From Actinomycetota bacterium (GTDB taxonomy: Bacteria > Actinomycetota > Actinomycetes > S36-B12 > CAIYMF01): DNA of 56,630 nt. The stretch's first letter is position 1. Each line of letters opens with the position of its first letter. The stretch lies in NCBI GenBank assembly GCA_947455705.1, contig CANGPO010000009.1:1-56630 (forward strand), given 5' to 3'. Position numbers and translations under genes: made by a program. The notes below the pieces were generated by a model. The model was given only the letters and a program-made list of their open reading frames with translations. It had not been told where the DNA came from and did not search any database. Below, one piece after another: positions 40,647 through 50,095 of the stretch.

Positions 40647-41420
40647 CTAGAGCACCCGGTCAACAAGGACCGGGAACTGGCGACGCCAGGTCTTTGCAAT
40701 GTCGATCTCAATGTCGACAACGAGCGTTTCTTGCGCAACGCCGGCCTGTGCCACAACATTTCCTCGTGGATCAACGACGATCGATGATCCGCCCATTTCC
40801 ACACCAGCATGGGTGCCAGCACTATTGCAGGCAATCATCCACGCTTGATTTTCAATGGCGCGTGCTTGAGCCAACACGGTCCAGTGATTGATTCGCGGTG
40901 AGGGCCAACCACTGTCGACCAGAAACGATTCGGCGCCGGAGTCGACCAGCCGTCGAAACATCTCCGGGAATCTAAGGTCGTAACAGGTCGCGAGACCGGT
41001 GGCACCAAGCGGAGTGGGCAGCACAACACAGGAGTCACCCGCCGTCATTACCGAAGGCTCACCGTCTTCCCATCCGAACAGGTGGATCTTTCGGTACGTC
41101 GCCAAAACATCACCGGCCGGATCAATCAGGACGGCCGTATTGTGTCGCTTGTCACCGATCAGCTCTGCGAACGAACCCATGTGAAGTGTGGTGTTAGCCG
41201 CTATTGCTGCTGCCCGCATCCGCGTGACGAGGGGGCCGTCGAAAGGCTCTGCATACGCCTTTGCCTTGGCAAGATCGAAGGCACCCACGTGCCACAGTTC
41301 TGGAAGCACGATCAGGTCGACGCCTGTAATTGATTCAACGATACCCGCCGCTCGGGCGATGCGATCCTCGACGGATTCGGTGTCAGAAACGTCCAATTGA
41401 ACAAGCGCGACTTTGGTCAT
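40647..41420 (-). CDS. Carbon-nitrogen hydrolase (nitrilase superfamily)
   Basis: A 257-aa amidase-like enzyme with the Glu-Lys-Cys triad visible: Glu41 in VLPELWHVG, Lys111 in YRKIHLFG and Cys146 in ATCYDLRFPEMFR. The K-I-H-L-F and C-Y-D-L-R-F-P-E forms are closest to omega-amidase/Nit2-like and deaminated-glutathione amidase members. It hydrolyses an amide of a small carboxylic acid; the substrate is unknown. Its ATG overlaps the stop of the acyl-CoA ligase by four bases, so the two are coupled. Confidence 0.9.
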   Translation of the reverse strand: MTKVALVQLDVSDTESVEDRIARAAGIVESITGVDLIVLPELWHVGAFDLAKAKAYAEPFDGPLVTRMRAAAIAANTTLHMGSFAELIGDKRHNTAVLIDPAGDVLATYRKIHLFGWEDGEPSVMTAGDSCVVLPTPLGATGLATCYDLRFPEMFRRLVDSGAESFLVDSGWPSPRINHWTVLAQARAIENQAWMIACNSAGTHAGVEMGGSSIVVDPRGNVVAQAGVAQETLVVDIEIDIAKTWRRQFPVLVDRVL

Positions 41421-42862
41421 GAATCCATCATCCCCTGATCACGCAGTACATCGCGACGTACCTTGCCCATGGCGTTTCGCGGTAAGTCGGAAACTCGCAC
41501 CCATAGGCGGGGATGCTTGAATCCCGCGAGTCGCTCTTCGAGCAACGTGGCCGCCACCTCTTGATCGAGGTCACATCCCGATCGACTCACATAGAAGGCC
41601 GCTACTCGCTCACCCCACGTACCGTCGGGGAGCCCGATGACCGCGACGTCCAGGACATCGGCAAGCTCTCGAAGGACATCTTCGACTTCACGCGGGTAGA
41701 CGTTGTATCCGCCGGTGATGATCAGATCACTGGCGCGACCGATCAGGTAGAGGTAACCATCGTCGTCATACCGACCCACGTCACCCGTCTTAAACCAACC
41801 ATCATCGGTAAAGGCATGCTCAGTCGCATCCGGCCGCCCCCAGTAGCCGGCAAAAATATTGGGGCCATCCACCTCAACGCCCCCATCGTCACTAAGCCGC
41901 ACCTCGACGTGAGGCAGCGGTAACCCAACGGATCCGGCCTTACGAGAACCATGTAACGGGTTAGAGGTCAACATGACCGTTTCACTCATTCCGTAACGCT
42001 CTAGCGGTGGCTGCCCGGCGCCGAGTTCAATCGCATGAAACAGCAACGGATCCAGTGGTGCTGAGCCCGAGACGATCAGACGCAGACCGCTCAACGCCGA
42101 AAGACGCTGCTGTTCATGGAATCTGGCGTACATCGTGGGCACACCAAAGAACATCGAAGCCTGATGTCTTTCTATCGTCTCGGCGACCACCTGCACGTCG
42201 AACCGAGGCACCACAACTAAAGCTGCCCCCGCGGTGAACGTTCCGTTCAGTCCCGCCCCCAGCCCATGCATGTGGAACATGGGCAAAGCATGAACAAGGA
42301 CATCGTCTGTCGACCAACCCCACGCCTCAACCAGAGCCGCCGCCCCGGCTAAGAGATTGGCACGTGACAATAAGGCCCCCTTGGGTTTTCCCGTGGTGCC
42401 AGAGGTGTACGCGATCATCGCCGGCCCGTCATGCGGATCGTCCAGTTGGAGTTGCTCGTTGTTCATTGACAGTCGTGCGTCCGCAACCAACTCGGTGGCG
42501 CTATGCACCGGAAGCTGTTCGGCAGATAGCCGCGAAGCGTCATCGATCACCGCAAGCCGCGGATCACAGTCGGCAATCACGTATGCGAGTTCCGACCCTG
42601 TGTAGGCCGTGTTCGCCGGTACAACCACGGCACCGAGCCGAAGCAGCGCCACGTACGTCAGCACGGTTTCGACGGAAGCAGCGCACGACAGCAGGACTCG
42701 ATCACCACTGCGAACTCCATGATCGGTGAAACCGCGGGCCACGCTCGTGGTCAATCGGTCGACGTCACCGCCTGTCAATCGCGTGTCGTCGATCGCTGAC
42801 GAGATGACGAGAGCATCCGGATTACGGCGCCACTGCTCCACCCAGTGTCGTGTCAAAACCAT
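41417..42862 (-). CDS. AMP-dependent acyl-CoA synthetase (FadD/malonyl-CoA synthetase-like)
   Basis: A 481-aa ANL-superfamily ligase. Marks: P-loop Y-T-S-G-T-T-G-K-P-K-G, Y-G-M-S-E-T-V-M, G-Y-W-G-R-P-D-A-T, W-F-K-T-G-D-V-G-R, hinge G-R-A-S-D-L-I-I-T-G-G-Y-N-V-Y-P-R-E-V-E and the catalytic Lys of P-R-N-A-M-G-K-V. It makes an acyl-AMP and then acyl-CoA; its short length and N-P-L-H-G-S-R-K-A-G-S-V-G-x-P resemble malonyl-CoA synthetases (MatB). The frame opens 84 nt earlier, but the ATG at 42862 with a CAGGAT box 6 nt upstream is preferred. First gene of a three-gene operon. Confidence 0.9.
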   Translation of the reverse strand: MVLTRHWVEQWRRNPDALVISSAIDDTRLTGGDVDRLTTSVARGFTDHGVRSGDRVLLSCAASVETVLTYVALLRLGAVVVPANTAYTGSELAYVIADCDPRLAVIDDASRLSAEQLPVHSATELVADARLSMNNEQLQLDDPHDGPAMIAYTSGTTGKPKGALLSRANLLAGAAALVEAWGWSTDDVLVHALPMFHMHGLGAGLNGTFTAGAALVVVPRFDVQVVAETIERHQASMFFGVPTMYARFHEQQRLSALSGLRLIVSGSAPLDPLLFHAIELGAGQPPLERYGMSETVMLTSNPLHGSRKAGSVGLPLPHVEVRLSDDGGVEVDGPNIFAGYWGRPDATEHAFTDDGWFKTGDVGRYDDDGYLYLIGRASDLIITGGYNVYPREVEDVLRELADVLDVAVIGLPDGTWGERVAAFYVSRSGCDLDQEVAATLLEERLAGFKHPRLWVRVSDLPRNAMGKVRRDVLRDQGMMDS

Positions 42863-42868
42863 GTTCCT

Positions 42869-42874
42869 ATCCTG
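42869..42874 (-). promoter_or_regulatory. Probable -10 box for the acyl-CoA ligase operon
   Basis: CAGGAT on the reverse strand, 6 nt before the ATG at 42862. Confidence 0.4.
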
Positions 42875-42901
42875 CCCTGTACTGGCGGGCCACCGTGCGT
42901 C

Positions 42902-42907
42902 TAGGCT
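42902..42907 (+). promoter_or_regulatory. Probable -10 box for the serine hydrolase gene
   Basis: TAGGCT, 38 nt before the ATG at 42946. It would give a leader of about 32 nt that contains the AAAGGAG ribosome binding site. Confidence 0.45.
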
Positions 42908-42945
42908 CGGGACGCCACGTGAGTCAGACGGCCAAAGGAGCAGCA

Positions 42946-44163
42946 ATGGCGAAAAGCTGGATCGAGTTGGGACTCATGACCGGCTGGCCACCACCGGCCG
43001 ACAAAACTGTCACCTTGGCCAATTACGACCAGGCACCATTCCAGCGATGGTCGTTCATCAACATGCGCGAGTTGATTCCCAGCGCACTGATCCCCAAAAG
43101 CCCTGTCACTAAGCCACTTAGACGTAACATCCGCGATCTGAGCGACTTTAGGTTTGCGCATAACGGGGCGGACCACTCACTCGCGGACATCTTGGACACG
43201 ACCTATGTCGACGCGATGATGGTGATTCATAACGATGAAGTCATCTTCGAGCACTTCGAGCAGGGCGTTTACCCGTCGACCCCGCATATTGCGCAGTCTG
43301 TAACGAAGAGCTTCGTGGCGACGCTAGCTGGGATCCTGATTGGGCGCGGGGAATTTGATGCGTCGAAACTCGTCACCGACTACCTTCCGGAACTTGCTGG
43401 CACCTCGTGGGATGACTGCGATCTGCAGATGGTTCTCGACATGCGCACAGGTACTGCCTTCGACGAAAGTGACTACGAGGACGCTGATTCGGAATCCTTC
43501 CGTGGATTTCGGATCCTTGGCTGGCTACCGCGTCTTGCCGATGACCCGACGCCTGCGCAGTACATCGCAGAACTAAAGAATGTACGCGAGCACAACACCA
43601 TCTTCGAATACCGGTCGATCCTTACCGATGTGCTCGGCTGGTGTCTAGAACGCGCCGCGCAAAAACCACTGGCAGAACTCATTGCCCACGAAATATGGGC
43701 GCCGATGGGAGCGGAGTTTGATGCCAACATGCTCGTCGGCCCACTGAGTTTCCCGATGTCATCTGGCGGTCTATGTCTGAGTATCTCTGACCTGGCGCGA
43801 TTCGGGCTCATGCATCTGCACGGTGGACGTGTGGGCGACAACCAGGTGGTTCCAGCCGAGTGGGTCGCAGATCTGTCCAACAATGATGAGGCCCTGATCA
43901 ACGCCTACAAGGCCTCGACTCATGCCGAAGAGGATAAGCCGGGCAACTACTACCACAACCAATGGTGGGTATACGACGGGCCAAACCAGATCTACGCAGG
44001 TATGGGGATCAACGGCCAGCAGGTCTACGTTCATACGCCGTCGAACACAGTGATCGCGAAGTTCTCAAGCTGGCCCCGCCCATGGATTGATGAACTGGCC
44101 GACTTCTCGCAGGCTGGTTTAACAGCACTTTGCGAGTCGCTCATGAACGGCGCTGAGTCTTAG
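42946..44163 (+). CDS. Beta-lactamase-fold serine hydrolase (NylB/EstB-like)
   Basis: A 405-aa cytosolic enzyme of the class C beta-lactamase-like family. The nucleophile motif is S-V-T-K (Ser-x-x-Lys) in AQSVTKSFVATLAG, the second motif is F-E-Y-R-S (Tyr-x-Ser in place of Tyr-x-Asn), and a late G-M-G-I-N-G-Q-Q-V-Y-V segment stands where beta-lactamases have K-T-G. This resembles 6-aminohexanoate-dimer hydrolases and related esterases rather than antibiotic-resistance enzymes. No signal peptide. AAAGGAG lies 5 nt before the ATG. The stop codon overlaps the convergent cydC stop by four bases. Confidence 0.88.
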   Translation: MAKSWIELGLMTGWPPPADKTVTLANYDQAPFQRWSFINMRELIPSALIPKSPVTKPLRRNIRDLSDFRFAHNGADHSLADILDTTYVDAMMVIHNDEVIFEHFEQGVYPSTPHIAQSVTKSFVATLAGILIGRGEFDASKLVTDYLPELAGTSWDDCDLQMVLDMRTGTAFDESDYEDADSESFRGFRILGWLPRLADDPTPAQYIAELKNVREHNTIFEYRSILTDVLGWCLERAAQKPLAELIAHEIWAPMGAEFDANMLVGPLSFPMSSGGLCLSISDLARFGLMHLHGGRVGDNQVVPAEWVADLSNNDEALINAYKASTHAEEDKPGNYYHNQWWVYDGPNQIYAGMGINGQQVYVHTPSNTVIAKFSSWPRPWIDELADFSQAGLTALCESLMNGAES

Positions 44164-45842
44164 TCGCGGCTTATCGGCACGATGTGGTCTAGCTCCACCA
44201 GACCATGCGGACGATGAGCAACCCACACCACCGTGCGCCCATCCAGTGCTCGCAATAGCTGACGAGCGACCTCGTCGGCATTAATTTCGTCGAGATGTTC
44301 GGTGGGCTCATCGAGTAGCACTATGGGATGCCCTGCTAGCAACACCCGAGCAACACCAATGCGTTGGCGTTGGCCCGCAGAAATTTGCCCGCCTTGATCT
44401 CCCACATGGGTATCCATCCCCAATGGGAGAGAGTCAATCCACTCACCCAGACCGACCTTGCCCATGGCAATCCGAACATCGTCGTCAGTCGATTCAGGGC
44501 GGGCAAGACGAACATTCTCGACGATCGACGAGTCGAAGATGTGTGGCAACTGGGGGCACCAGCCCACGATTCGGCGCACATCAGCACCATTCAGCTCGCG
44601 AATCTCAACGCCATCAAGGGTCATGCTCCCCTGGTAGGGAAGGAAGCCGGCGAGTGCAGCTAACAGAGTGGACTTTCCAACCCCCGATGAGCCCACAATG
44701 CCAACCCGGCTGCCGGGACCAATACGAACGTCGCCGGCGAGTCGCACGGGCGCACCGCCTGGCCATGAGGACTGAACATCGCGCAAAACAAGTTCAGGGA
44801 TACCGGCCGGAGCGGCAGCCGGGTGTGCCGGGGCCGGAACCAGATCCGGTGCCTGGAGGACGCCGACGACACGTTCTGCCGAACCGCGAACGCGACCCAA
44901 GCTCAACGCCGCGGCCGGCATGATCGAGACCGCTTCATATGTAGCCAGTGGAAGCAAAACCAGAACGGCAAGGTTGACCCCGTCGAGCTGGCCAGCACGT
45001 ACGGCCGGGATGGCAACGAGCAGCATTGCTACTACCGCACCGCCGGAAAGCAGTACGCCCAAGCTCGCAGCGAAAGAACTCGCTCGTGCACTACGCAGTC
45101 TCAGACGCGACACGTCCCGATCGGCCGCCTCGATCCGTGACAGCCACTGCGCATTTGCCCCAGTCAGCAGAAGCTCACCCAAACCGTCGACCAGACCTAG
45201 CGCCTCAGCATTGAGCTGGCCTCGGGCATGCGCTGATGCGCACTCGGCATCTGCGGCTGCTCGCGCGGTCATCAACGGAACCAGCAGCGCTGACAGCAGC
45301 AGGCTAACCAGCAAGACCAGGCCGGCCGCTGGCAGCATCATCCACGCGAGAATGACCGAGCCAACGCACACGACAATCCCAGACACATACGGGACGATCA
45401 CGCGAAGGGGGAGATCCTGGATGGCGTCGACATCACGAACCATGCGCTCGAGAAGGTCACCACGTCGGTAAGCAGGCACACCAGCCGGTGCGATGATCGC
45501 TAGACGGTCATAGACGGCTAGTCGTAATCGAGACAGCGCCCGGAACGCGGAGTCATGTGCGACCAAACGCTCCGCGTAACGCAGAACGCCGCGGCCGATT
45601 CCGAATGCCCGCACGGCGACGATCGCAATTTCCAACTCTAGAATTGGCGGTTGTTGTGCAGCTCGCGAGATCAACCACGCGCTGGTCGCCATCAACCCCA
45701 CACCACATGCCAGCGCCAACGCACCCAAGAAAATGGCCAACAGGAGTCTGCGCCATTCGGCGGTAATCCACGGCATCAGCCGCATCACACTCGAGTAGCC
45801 ACCCTGAGGTGTTTGCCACTGCGCCACGTCATGTGCGCTCAT
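44160..45842 (-). CDS. cydC: CydC: thiol exporter subunit for cytochrome bd assembly
   Basis: A 560-aa ABC half-transporter. Six membrane helices lie at about 25-320. The ATPase domain has Walker A G-S-S-G-V-G-K-S-T near residue 390, the signature S-A-G-Q-R-Q-R-I-G-V-A-R, Walker B P-I-V-L-L-D-E-P-T-E-H-L-D and the H-loop V-W-V-A-H-R. The early A-T-S-A-W-L-I-S-R-A-A and G-R-G-V-L-R-Y-A-E-R-L motifs are typical of CydC. With CydD it exports cysteine/glutathione-type thiols (mycothiol-related in actinobacteria is a guess), needed for heme insertion into cytochrome bd. It overlaps cydD by 4 bp; last gene of the operon. Confidence 0.93.
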   Translation of the reverse strand: MSAHDVAQWQTPQGGYSSVMRLMPWITAEWRRLLLAIFLGALALACGVGLMATSAWLISRAAQQPPILELEIAIVAVRAFGIGRGVLRYAERLVAHDSAFRALSRLRLAVYDRLAIIAPAGVPAYRRGDLLERMVRDVDAIQDLPLRVIVPYVSGIVVCVGSVILAWMMLPAAGLVLLVSLLLSALLVPLMTARAAADAECASAHARGQLNAEALGLVDGLGELLLTGANAQWLSRIEAADRDVSRLRLRSARASSFAASLGVLLSGGAVVAMLLVAIPAVRAGQLDGVNLAVLVLLPLATYEAVSIMPAAALSLGRVRGSAERVVGVLQAPDLVPAPAHPAAAPAGIPELVLRDVQSSWPGGAPVRLAGDVRIGPGSRVGIVGSSGVGKSTLLAALAGFLPYQGSMTLDGVEIRELNGADVRRIVGWCPQLPHIFDSSIVENVRLARPESTDDDVRIAMGKVGLGEWIDSLPLGMDTHVGDQGGQISAGQRQRIGVARVLLAGHPIVLLDEPTEHLDEINADEVARQLLRALDGRTVVWVAHRPHGLVELDHIVPISRD

Positions 45843-47485
45843 GCGGTCACCTGCACAGGTTCGAGAGCGATGACGGTGTCGGCCGCGGCAATCAGCGCGG
45901 GTCGATGTGCAACAACAATGACTACCGAACCGGTCTGCGCTAACCGTCGGATGACCTCAATTGCAACTGTCTCGCCGGCCTCATCGAGTCCAGCCGTGGG
46001 CTCGTCAAGAAGAATGATGGGCGCGGGCGAAAGTAAAACGCGTGCAAGTGAAATGCGGCGACGTTGACCAGCCGACACATCCGACCGCACATCCCCAACG
46101 GGTGTAGCCGCACCCAATACCAGCTCGTCGGCATCCAACCCAACTGACCGAAGCGCCTGAATCACGGCTGCGAGGGGTACGTCCGGACGTCCGAGGCGAA
46201 TATCGTCACCGATCGTTGGGCCGAGAAGTGCGGGATCTTGTTGCATTACAGCAAGATTCGCCAGCCACGCATCGCGATCGAGTTCTCGAACGTCGACGAC
46301 ACCCACGTTAATCGAGCCAGTCGTCGGAGCCAGAAAGCCTTCCAGGACGGCAAGTAGCGTCGACTTTCCGCATCCTGACGGTCCGGTGATCGCCGTGATC
46401 CGACCGGGCTCAGCCACGAATGTAACGGGAGCCAATGCCAACTCGGCTCGATCGGGATAACCAGCCGAAACATTCCGCACCGACAATGCGGCGCATGGAA
46501 CATCCCGACGAACTCCGTTGATCGGCCCTGCTTGCTCCAGCACTCCAAATACGTCCTCGGCCGCGCTCATCCCGTCCGCCGCAGCGTGAAAGTGCGTGCC
46601 CACCATGCGTATCGGGAGGTACACCTCAGGGGCGAGGATCAAGACGGTGAGCCCAGTTTTCAGGTCAAGATGACCACCGATCAAGCGAAGCCCGATAGAT
46701 ACCGCAACAACAGCAACCGAGACTGTTGCCAACAACTCTAGGACGAACGACGACAGGAAGGAGATCCGAAGTACCCCCATCGTCGTCGTGCGGTAGCGAT
46801 CGTCGATCTCGATCATCCGCTTTTGCTGCGCGTTCTCTCGTCCAAATGCCTTAAGCGTCGGAAGGCCGGCAACCACGTCGAGGAAATGGCCAGCCAAGGT
46901 GTTCAAGGTTGACCATTGTTTAGCTGTCGCAGCCTGCGTGTACTTACCGATCAGGATCATGAAGACTGGAATCAGTGGAGCAGTAAACGCCACAATCACT
47001 GCAGCAAGAAGGTCTTGCGTCAAGATCGCCACACCCACAGTCAGCGGAACAACGACGGCGATGATCAGCGACGGGATGTAGCGGGCCACATAGGGTTCGA
47101 TCGATTCGATACCGCGCGTTGCCAACGTGGCCACGGAGGTACGTCGTTCCGCCGACAACCACACCGGGCCGAGCTGAACCACTTTCCTGAGTAACGACGT
47201 ACGTAACTGACTCGACGTCTTGACGGCCGCCGTAGTTGCAATCAGATCGCCGAGCCCCGCCATGACAACCCGTCCAAGTACGACGGCCGCCAAAAGGATC
47301 AACGCGCTTCTCAGAGTGTCGAGATCCTCACCGCCTAAGAACACCCGCGGAATCAGCGCCCCAAGAGTGAACGCTTGGGCCACCACGAGAATCGCAGTGA
47401 CGGCACTCACCGCCACATACGCGATCAGGTACTTTCGGACCCCAAACGCGAAGTGAACCAATCTGACATCGACGGGTCCCGCCAT
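45839..47485 (-). CDS. cydD: CydD: thiol exporter subunit for cytochrome bd assembly
   Basis: A 548-aa ABC half-transporter paired with CydC. Membrane helices lie at about 15-310. The ATPase has Walker A G-P-S-G-C-G-K-S-T near residue 370, signature V-S-A-G-Q-R-R-R-I-S-L-A-R, Walker B P-I-I-L-L-D-E-P-T-A-G-L-D and H-loop V-A-H-R-P. The start D-V-R-L-V-H-F-A is followed by the helix with A-F-T-L-G-A-L-I. Separate cydD and cydC genes match the mycobacterial arrangement, unlike the fused cydDC of Streptomyces. It begins 3 bp behind cydB. Confidence 0.93.
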   Translation of the reverse strand: MAGPVDVRLVHFAFGVRKYLIAYVAVSAVTAILVVAQAFTLGALIPRVFLGGEDLDTLRSALILLAAVVLGRVVMAGLGDLIATTAAVKTSSQLRTSLLRKVVQLGPVWLSAERRTSVATLATRGIESIEPYVARYIPSLIIAVVVPLTVGVAILTQDLLAAVIVAFTAPLIPVFMILIGKYTQAATAKQWSTLNTLAGHFLDVVAGLPTLKAFGRENAQQKRMIEIDDRYRTTTMGVLRISFLSSFVLELLATVSVAVVAVSIGLRLIGGHLDLKTGLTVLILAPEVYLPIRMVGTHFHAAADGMSAAEDVFGVLEQAGPINGVRRDVPCAALSVRNVSAGYPDRAELALAPVTFVAEPGRITAITGPSGCGKSTLLAVLEGFLAPTTGSINVGVVDVRELDRDAWLANLAVMQQDPALLGPTIGDDIRLGRPDVPLAAVIQALRSVGLDADELVLGAATPVGDVRSDVSAGQRRRISLARVLLSPAPIILLDEPTAGLDEAGETVAIEVIRRLAQTGSVVIVVAHRPALIAAADTVIALEPVQVTA

Positions 47486-47488
47486 AGA

Positions 47489-48550
47489 TCACACGGTAAT
47501 TTCATGGGGCAGATCTAGTGCACCCTCATGTGGATTAGGAATCTGGCCGGGGCTCAGACGCTTGCGGAAGACCCAGTACGTCCAGGCCTGGTAGACCAGA
47601 ACGACCGGAGTGAACACAACCGCAACCCAGGTCATCAAGCGCAGCGTGTACTCAGTGCTCGATGCGTTGTGAATAGTGAGAGTGGCCGCCGGATCAAGTG
47701 TGCTCGGCATGACGTTCGGGTACAGGCATGTGAAAAGGAAAAGCACGACCATCGCCAGAGTCACAGCAGACGTGACGAATGCCCAACCTTCACGACCCAG
47801 GCGATTCATGCCAAGGGTTGCTACCCAGGCAACAACAGCTAAGGCCAGTGGTAGCCAACTGATGGGATTGTTGCTGTAAGCAAGTTGCGTCCACACCCCG
47901 AAGACAACGGCCAAGACTGCAGCTGCGAGCCCCGTTTGACCGGCGACCTTATTTGCCCGAACACGAATGTCACCGTCGGTCTTCAACGCCAGAAAGACGG
48001 CTCCGTGCGTGACGAAGAGTGCAAGGGTCGTGAGGCCACCGATCAGCGCATACGGATTGAGCAAGTCAAAGAAGTTGCCCACGAACTGACTGTTGTTGTT
48101 GGCGTCGAGTTGCAGGGGAACTCCGCGAACGATGTTCGCGAAGGCCACGCCCCACAGCAGTGCCGGCACGAATGAAGCAACCGTGATCGCGATATCCCAG
48201 CGCTTACGCCACGTCCGATCACCACGCTTACTGCGGAATTCGAATGCAACACCGCGCACGATCAACGCAACGAGAATGAGCAACAGCGCCAGATAGAAGC
48301 CGCTGAACAGCGTCGCGTACCACTCAGGGAACGCCGCGAAGGTCGCGCCACCGGCCACGAGTAACCACACTTCATTACCGTCCCAGATTGGCCCAAGCGT
48401 GGTCAGAACCGTGCGCCGCTCAGCTTCATCCTTAGCAACGATGGGGAGCAGTACGCCCACACCAAAGTCGAATCCTTCAAGAACGAAGTATCCGATCCAC
48501 AGGACTGCAATAAGTCCGATCCAGATGTTCTGGAGCATCTCCAGTGACAT
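47489..48550 (-). CDS. cydB: Cytochrome bd oxidase subunit II
   Basis: A 353-aa membrane protein with about eight to nine helices. The start I-W-I-G-L-I-A-V-L-W-I-G-Y-F-V-L-E-G-F-D-F-G-V-G is the CydB signature (Trp, Glu, Asp), followed by G-P-I-W-D-G-N-E-V-W-L-L-V-A-G-G and F-E-F-R-S-K-R. With CydA it forms the quinol:oxygen oxidoreductase that keeps respiration going at low oxygen or under stress without pumping protons. It lies 18 bp behind cydA. Confidence 0.95.
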   Translation of the reverse strand: MSLEMLQNIWIGLIAVLWIGYFVLEGFDFGVGVLLPIVAKDEAERRTVLTTLGPIWDGNEVWLLVAGGATFAAFPEWYATLFSGFYLALLLILVALIVRGVAFEFRSKRGDRTWRKRWDIAITVASFVPALLWGVAFANIVRGVPLQLDANNNSQFVGNFFDLLNPYALIGGLTTLALFVTHGAVFLALKTDGDIRVRANKVAGQTGLAAAVLAVVFGVWTQLAYSNNPISWLPLALAVVAWVATLGMNRLGREGWAFVTSAVTLAMVVLFLFTCLYPNVMPSTLDPAATLTIHNASSTEYTLRLMTWVAVVFTPVVLVYQAWTYWVFRKRLSPGQIPNPHEGALDLPHEITV

Positions 48551-48568
48551 GTCAGATTCTCCGTTCCG

Positions 48569-49972
48569 TTAGTACGAGAAGGTAAGGGTTCGGCCGTTGT
48601 TGGCGTCGTCGTCCACAGGTAGCAGTTCAACCGTTTCCGGCGGTCCGATCTTTACCGCGCGAGCGAGCAACCCAACTTCGATAATCGCCAATACTCCGTA
48701 GAGCACGGTCAGCGTCACGATGGAGATCAACGCGGTGCCCGTAGAAAGGGTCGGCGAGACGCCGTCCTGCGTTTTCATCAGTCCAAAGACGATCCACGGT
48801 TGACGACCCATCTCGGTGAAGATCCAGCCAGCTGCCGTCCCACCGAGTGGGAACAGGACGCAGGTAATGGCAGCCCAACCGAGCCACTTGTTACTGGGAA
48901 TCTTGCCTTTGCGAGTTCGCCACCAGACGAAGAGCGCAAACAGCACCGCGATCATGCCCAGACCGATCATGGCCCGGAAAGCCCAGAAAACCAGCGGTAC
49001 GTATGGCGCGTAGTTTCCTGGGCCGAACTTTGCCGTGTACTGAGCTTGCAAATCGTTGATGCCCTTAACTTCCCCATTCCAGTCACCGGTAGCCATGAAG
49101 GACAACAGGCCGGGGATATCGATGGAGAAGTACTCAGCGCTTCCGTCGATTGTGCCCAACTTGAACAGGCTGAACGGAGCCGGGGCGGACGTCTTGTACA
49201 AACCTTCCGCAGCTGCCATCTTCATGGGTTGCTGCTGCACCATGATCTTGGCCTGCGCATCACCGGTAAAGACGACGCCGATTCCGGCAATGAGCACAGT
49301 GATGACGCCAAGGCTCATCGTCTTTCGCATTGCGTCGACTGACTTACCACGCATCATCAGCCACAGGCTCACGCCCAGAACCATCGTTCCGGAAACCAAG
49401 AAACACGACGTGATGGTGTGGAAGAACGTGGTAACCGTGGTGTTCTGGAAGAGCACTCGCCCAAAGTCTTGAAGCTCAGCCCGACCGGTTACCGGGTTGT
49501 ACGTGTAACCAACGGGGTGCTGCATGAATGAGTTTGCGGCGAGGATGAAGTACGCCGAAAGCATCGTGCCGATCGATGCAAGCCAGATGGTCGTCAAGTG
49601 CAATCCACGTGACAGGCGATCCCAGCCAAAGATCCAAAGACCAAGGAAGGTCGATTCGAGGAAGAACGATGCCAGGCCTTCGACCGCCAGCGGTGCTCCA
49701 AAGATGTCGCCGACGAAACGTGAATAGTCACTCCACGCCATACCGAACTGGAACTCTTGAACAATTCCAGTCACCACACCCATGGCGAAATTGATGAGCA
49801 ACAACTTGCCGAAGAATTTCGTGGCGCGAAGCCAGCGTTCATCGCCCGTGCGAAACCACGCAGTTTGCATGATCGCCACAAGGAACGAGGTTCCGATGGT
49901 GAGCGGAACGAATAGGAAGTGGTAGACGGTGGTGATACCGAATTGCCACCGAGCTAGATCCAATGCATTCAT
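48569..49972 (-). CDS. cydA: Cytochrome bd oxidase subunit I
   Basis: A 467-aa membrane protein with about nine helices that binds the three hemes. His18 (axial ligand in the first helix, TTVYHFLF), Glu98 and Glu106 of V-E-G-L-A-S-F-F-L-E-S-T-F, and His185 of T-T-F-F-H-T-I-T-S are present, as is the later F-R-A-M-I-G-L-G-M with the heme b558 Met. The Q-loop is the short form, as usual in actinobacteria. It oxidises quinol (probably menaquinol) and reduces O2 to water. GGGGGA lies about 7 nt before the ATG. First gene of cydABDC. Confidence 0.96.
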   Translation of the reverse strand: MNALDLARWQFGITTVYHFLFVPLTIGTSFLVAIMQTAWFRTGDERWLRATKFFGKLLLINFAMGVVTGIVQEFQFGMAWSDYSRFVGDIFGAPLAVEGLASFFLESTFLGLWIFGWDRLSRGLHLTTIWLASIGTMLSAYFILAANSFMQHPVGYTYNPVTGRAELQDFGRVLFQNTTVTTFFHTITSCFLVSGTMVLGVSLWLMMRGKSVDAMRKTMSLGVITVLIAGIGVVFTGDAQAKIMVQQQPMKMAAAEGLYKTSAPAPFSLFKLGTIDGSAEYFSIDIPGLLSFMATGDWNGEVKGINDLQAQYTAKFGPGNYAPYVPLVFWAFRAMIGLGMIAVLFALFVWWRTRKGKIPSNKWLGWAAITCVLFPLGGTAAGWIFTEMGRQPWIVFGLMKTQDGVSPTLSTGTALISIVTLTVLYGVLAIIEVGLLARAVKIGPPETVELLPVDDDANNGRTLTFSY

Positions 49973-50060
49973 TTGCAGTCCCCCTGACAGTGATCTTCAT
50001 GCACTTCTCACACTCTGCTACGAGTTCGGTTTCGTTTGCGACCGCTGTGATGTGACATCC

Positions 50061-50095
50061 CTCGCCAAGACGAGCCTTACCTAACTTCTGGCGAG
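50061..50095. promoter_or_regulatory. Inverted repeat in the cydA upstream region
   Basis: CTCGCCA (50061-50067) and TGGCGAG (50089-50095) flank a 21-bp centre that reads TTAGGTAAGGCT on the reverse strand, similar to half of a DtxR/IdeR iron box. It lies about 90 bp upstream of cydA. A second hairpin, CGCCGCG-TAAATC-CGCGGCG, is at 50101-50120. Function not shown. Confidence 0.35.

Noticed and set aside
42946-44163. Beta-lactam resistance gene
   Set aside because: The Ser-x-x-Lys motif is present, but there is no signal peptide, Tyr-x-Ser replaces Tyr-x-Asn and no K-T-G is seen; NylB/esterase-like is the better reading.
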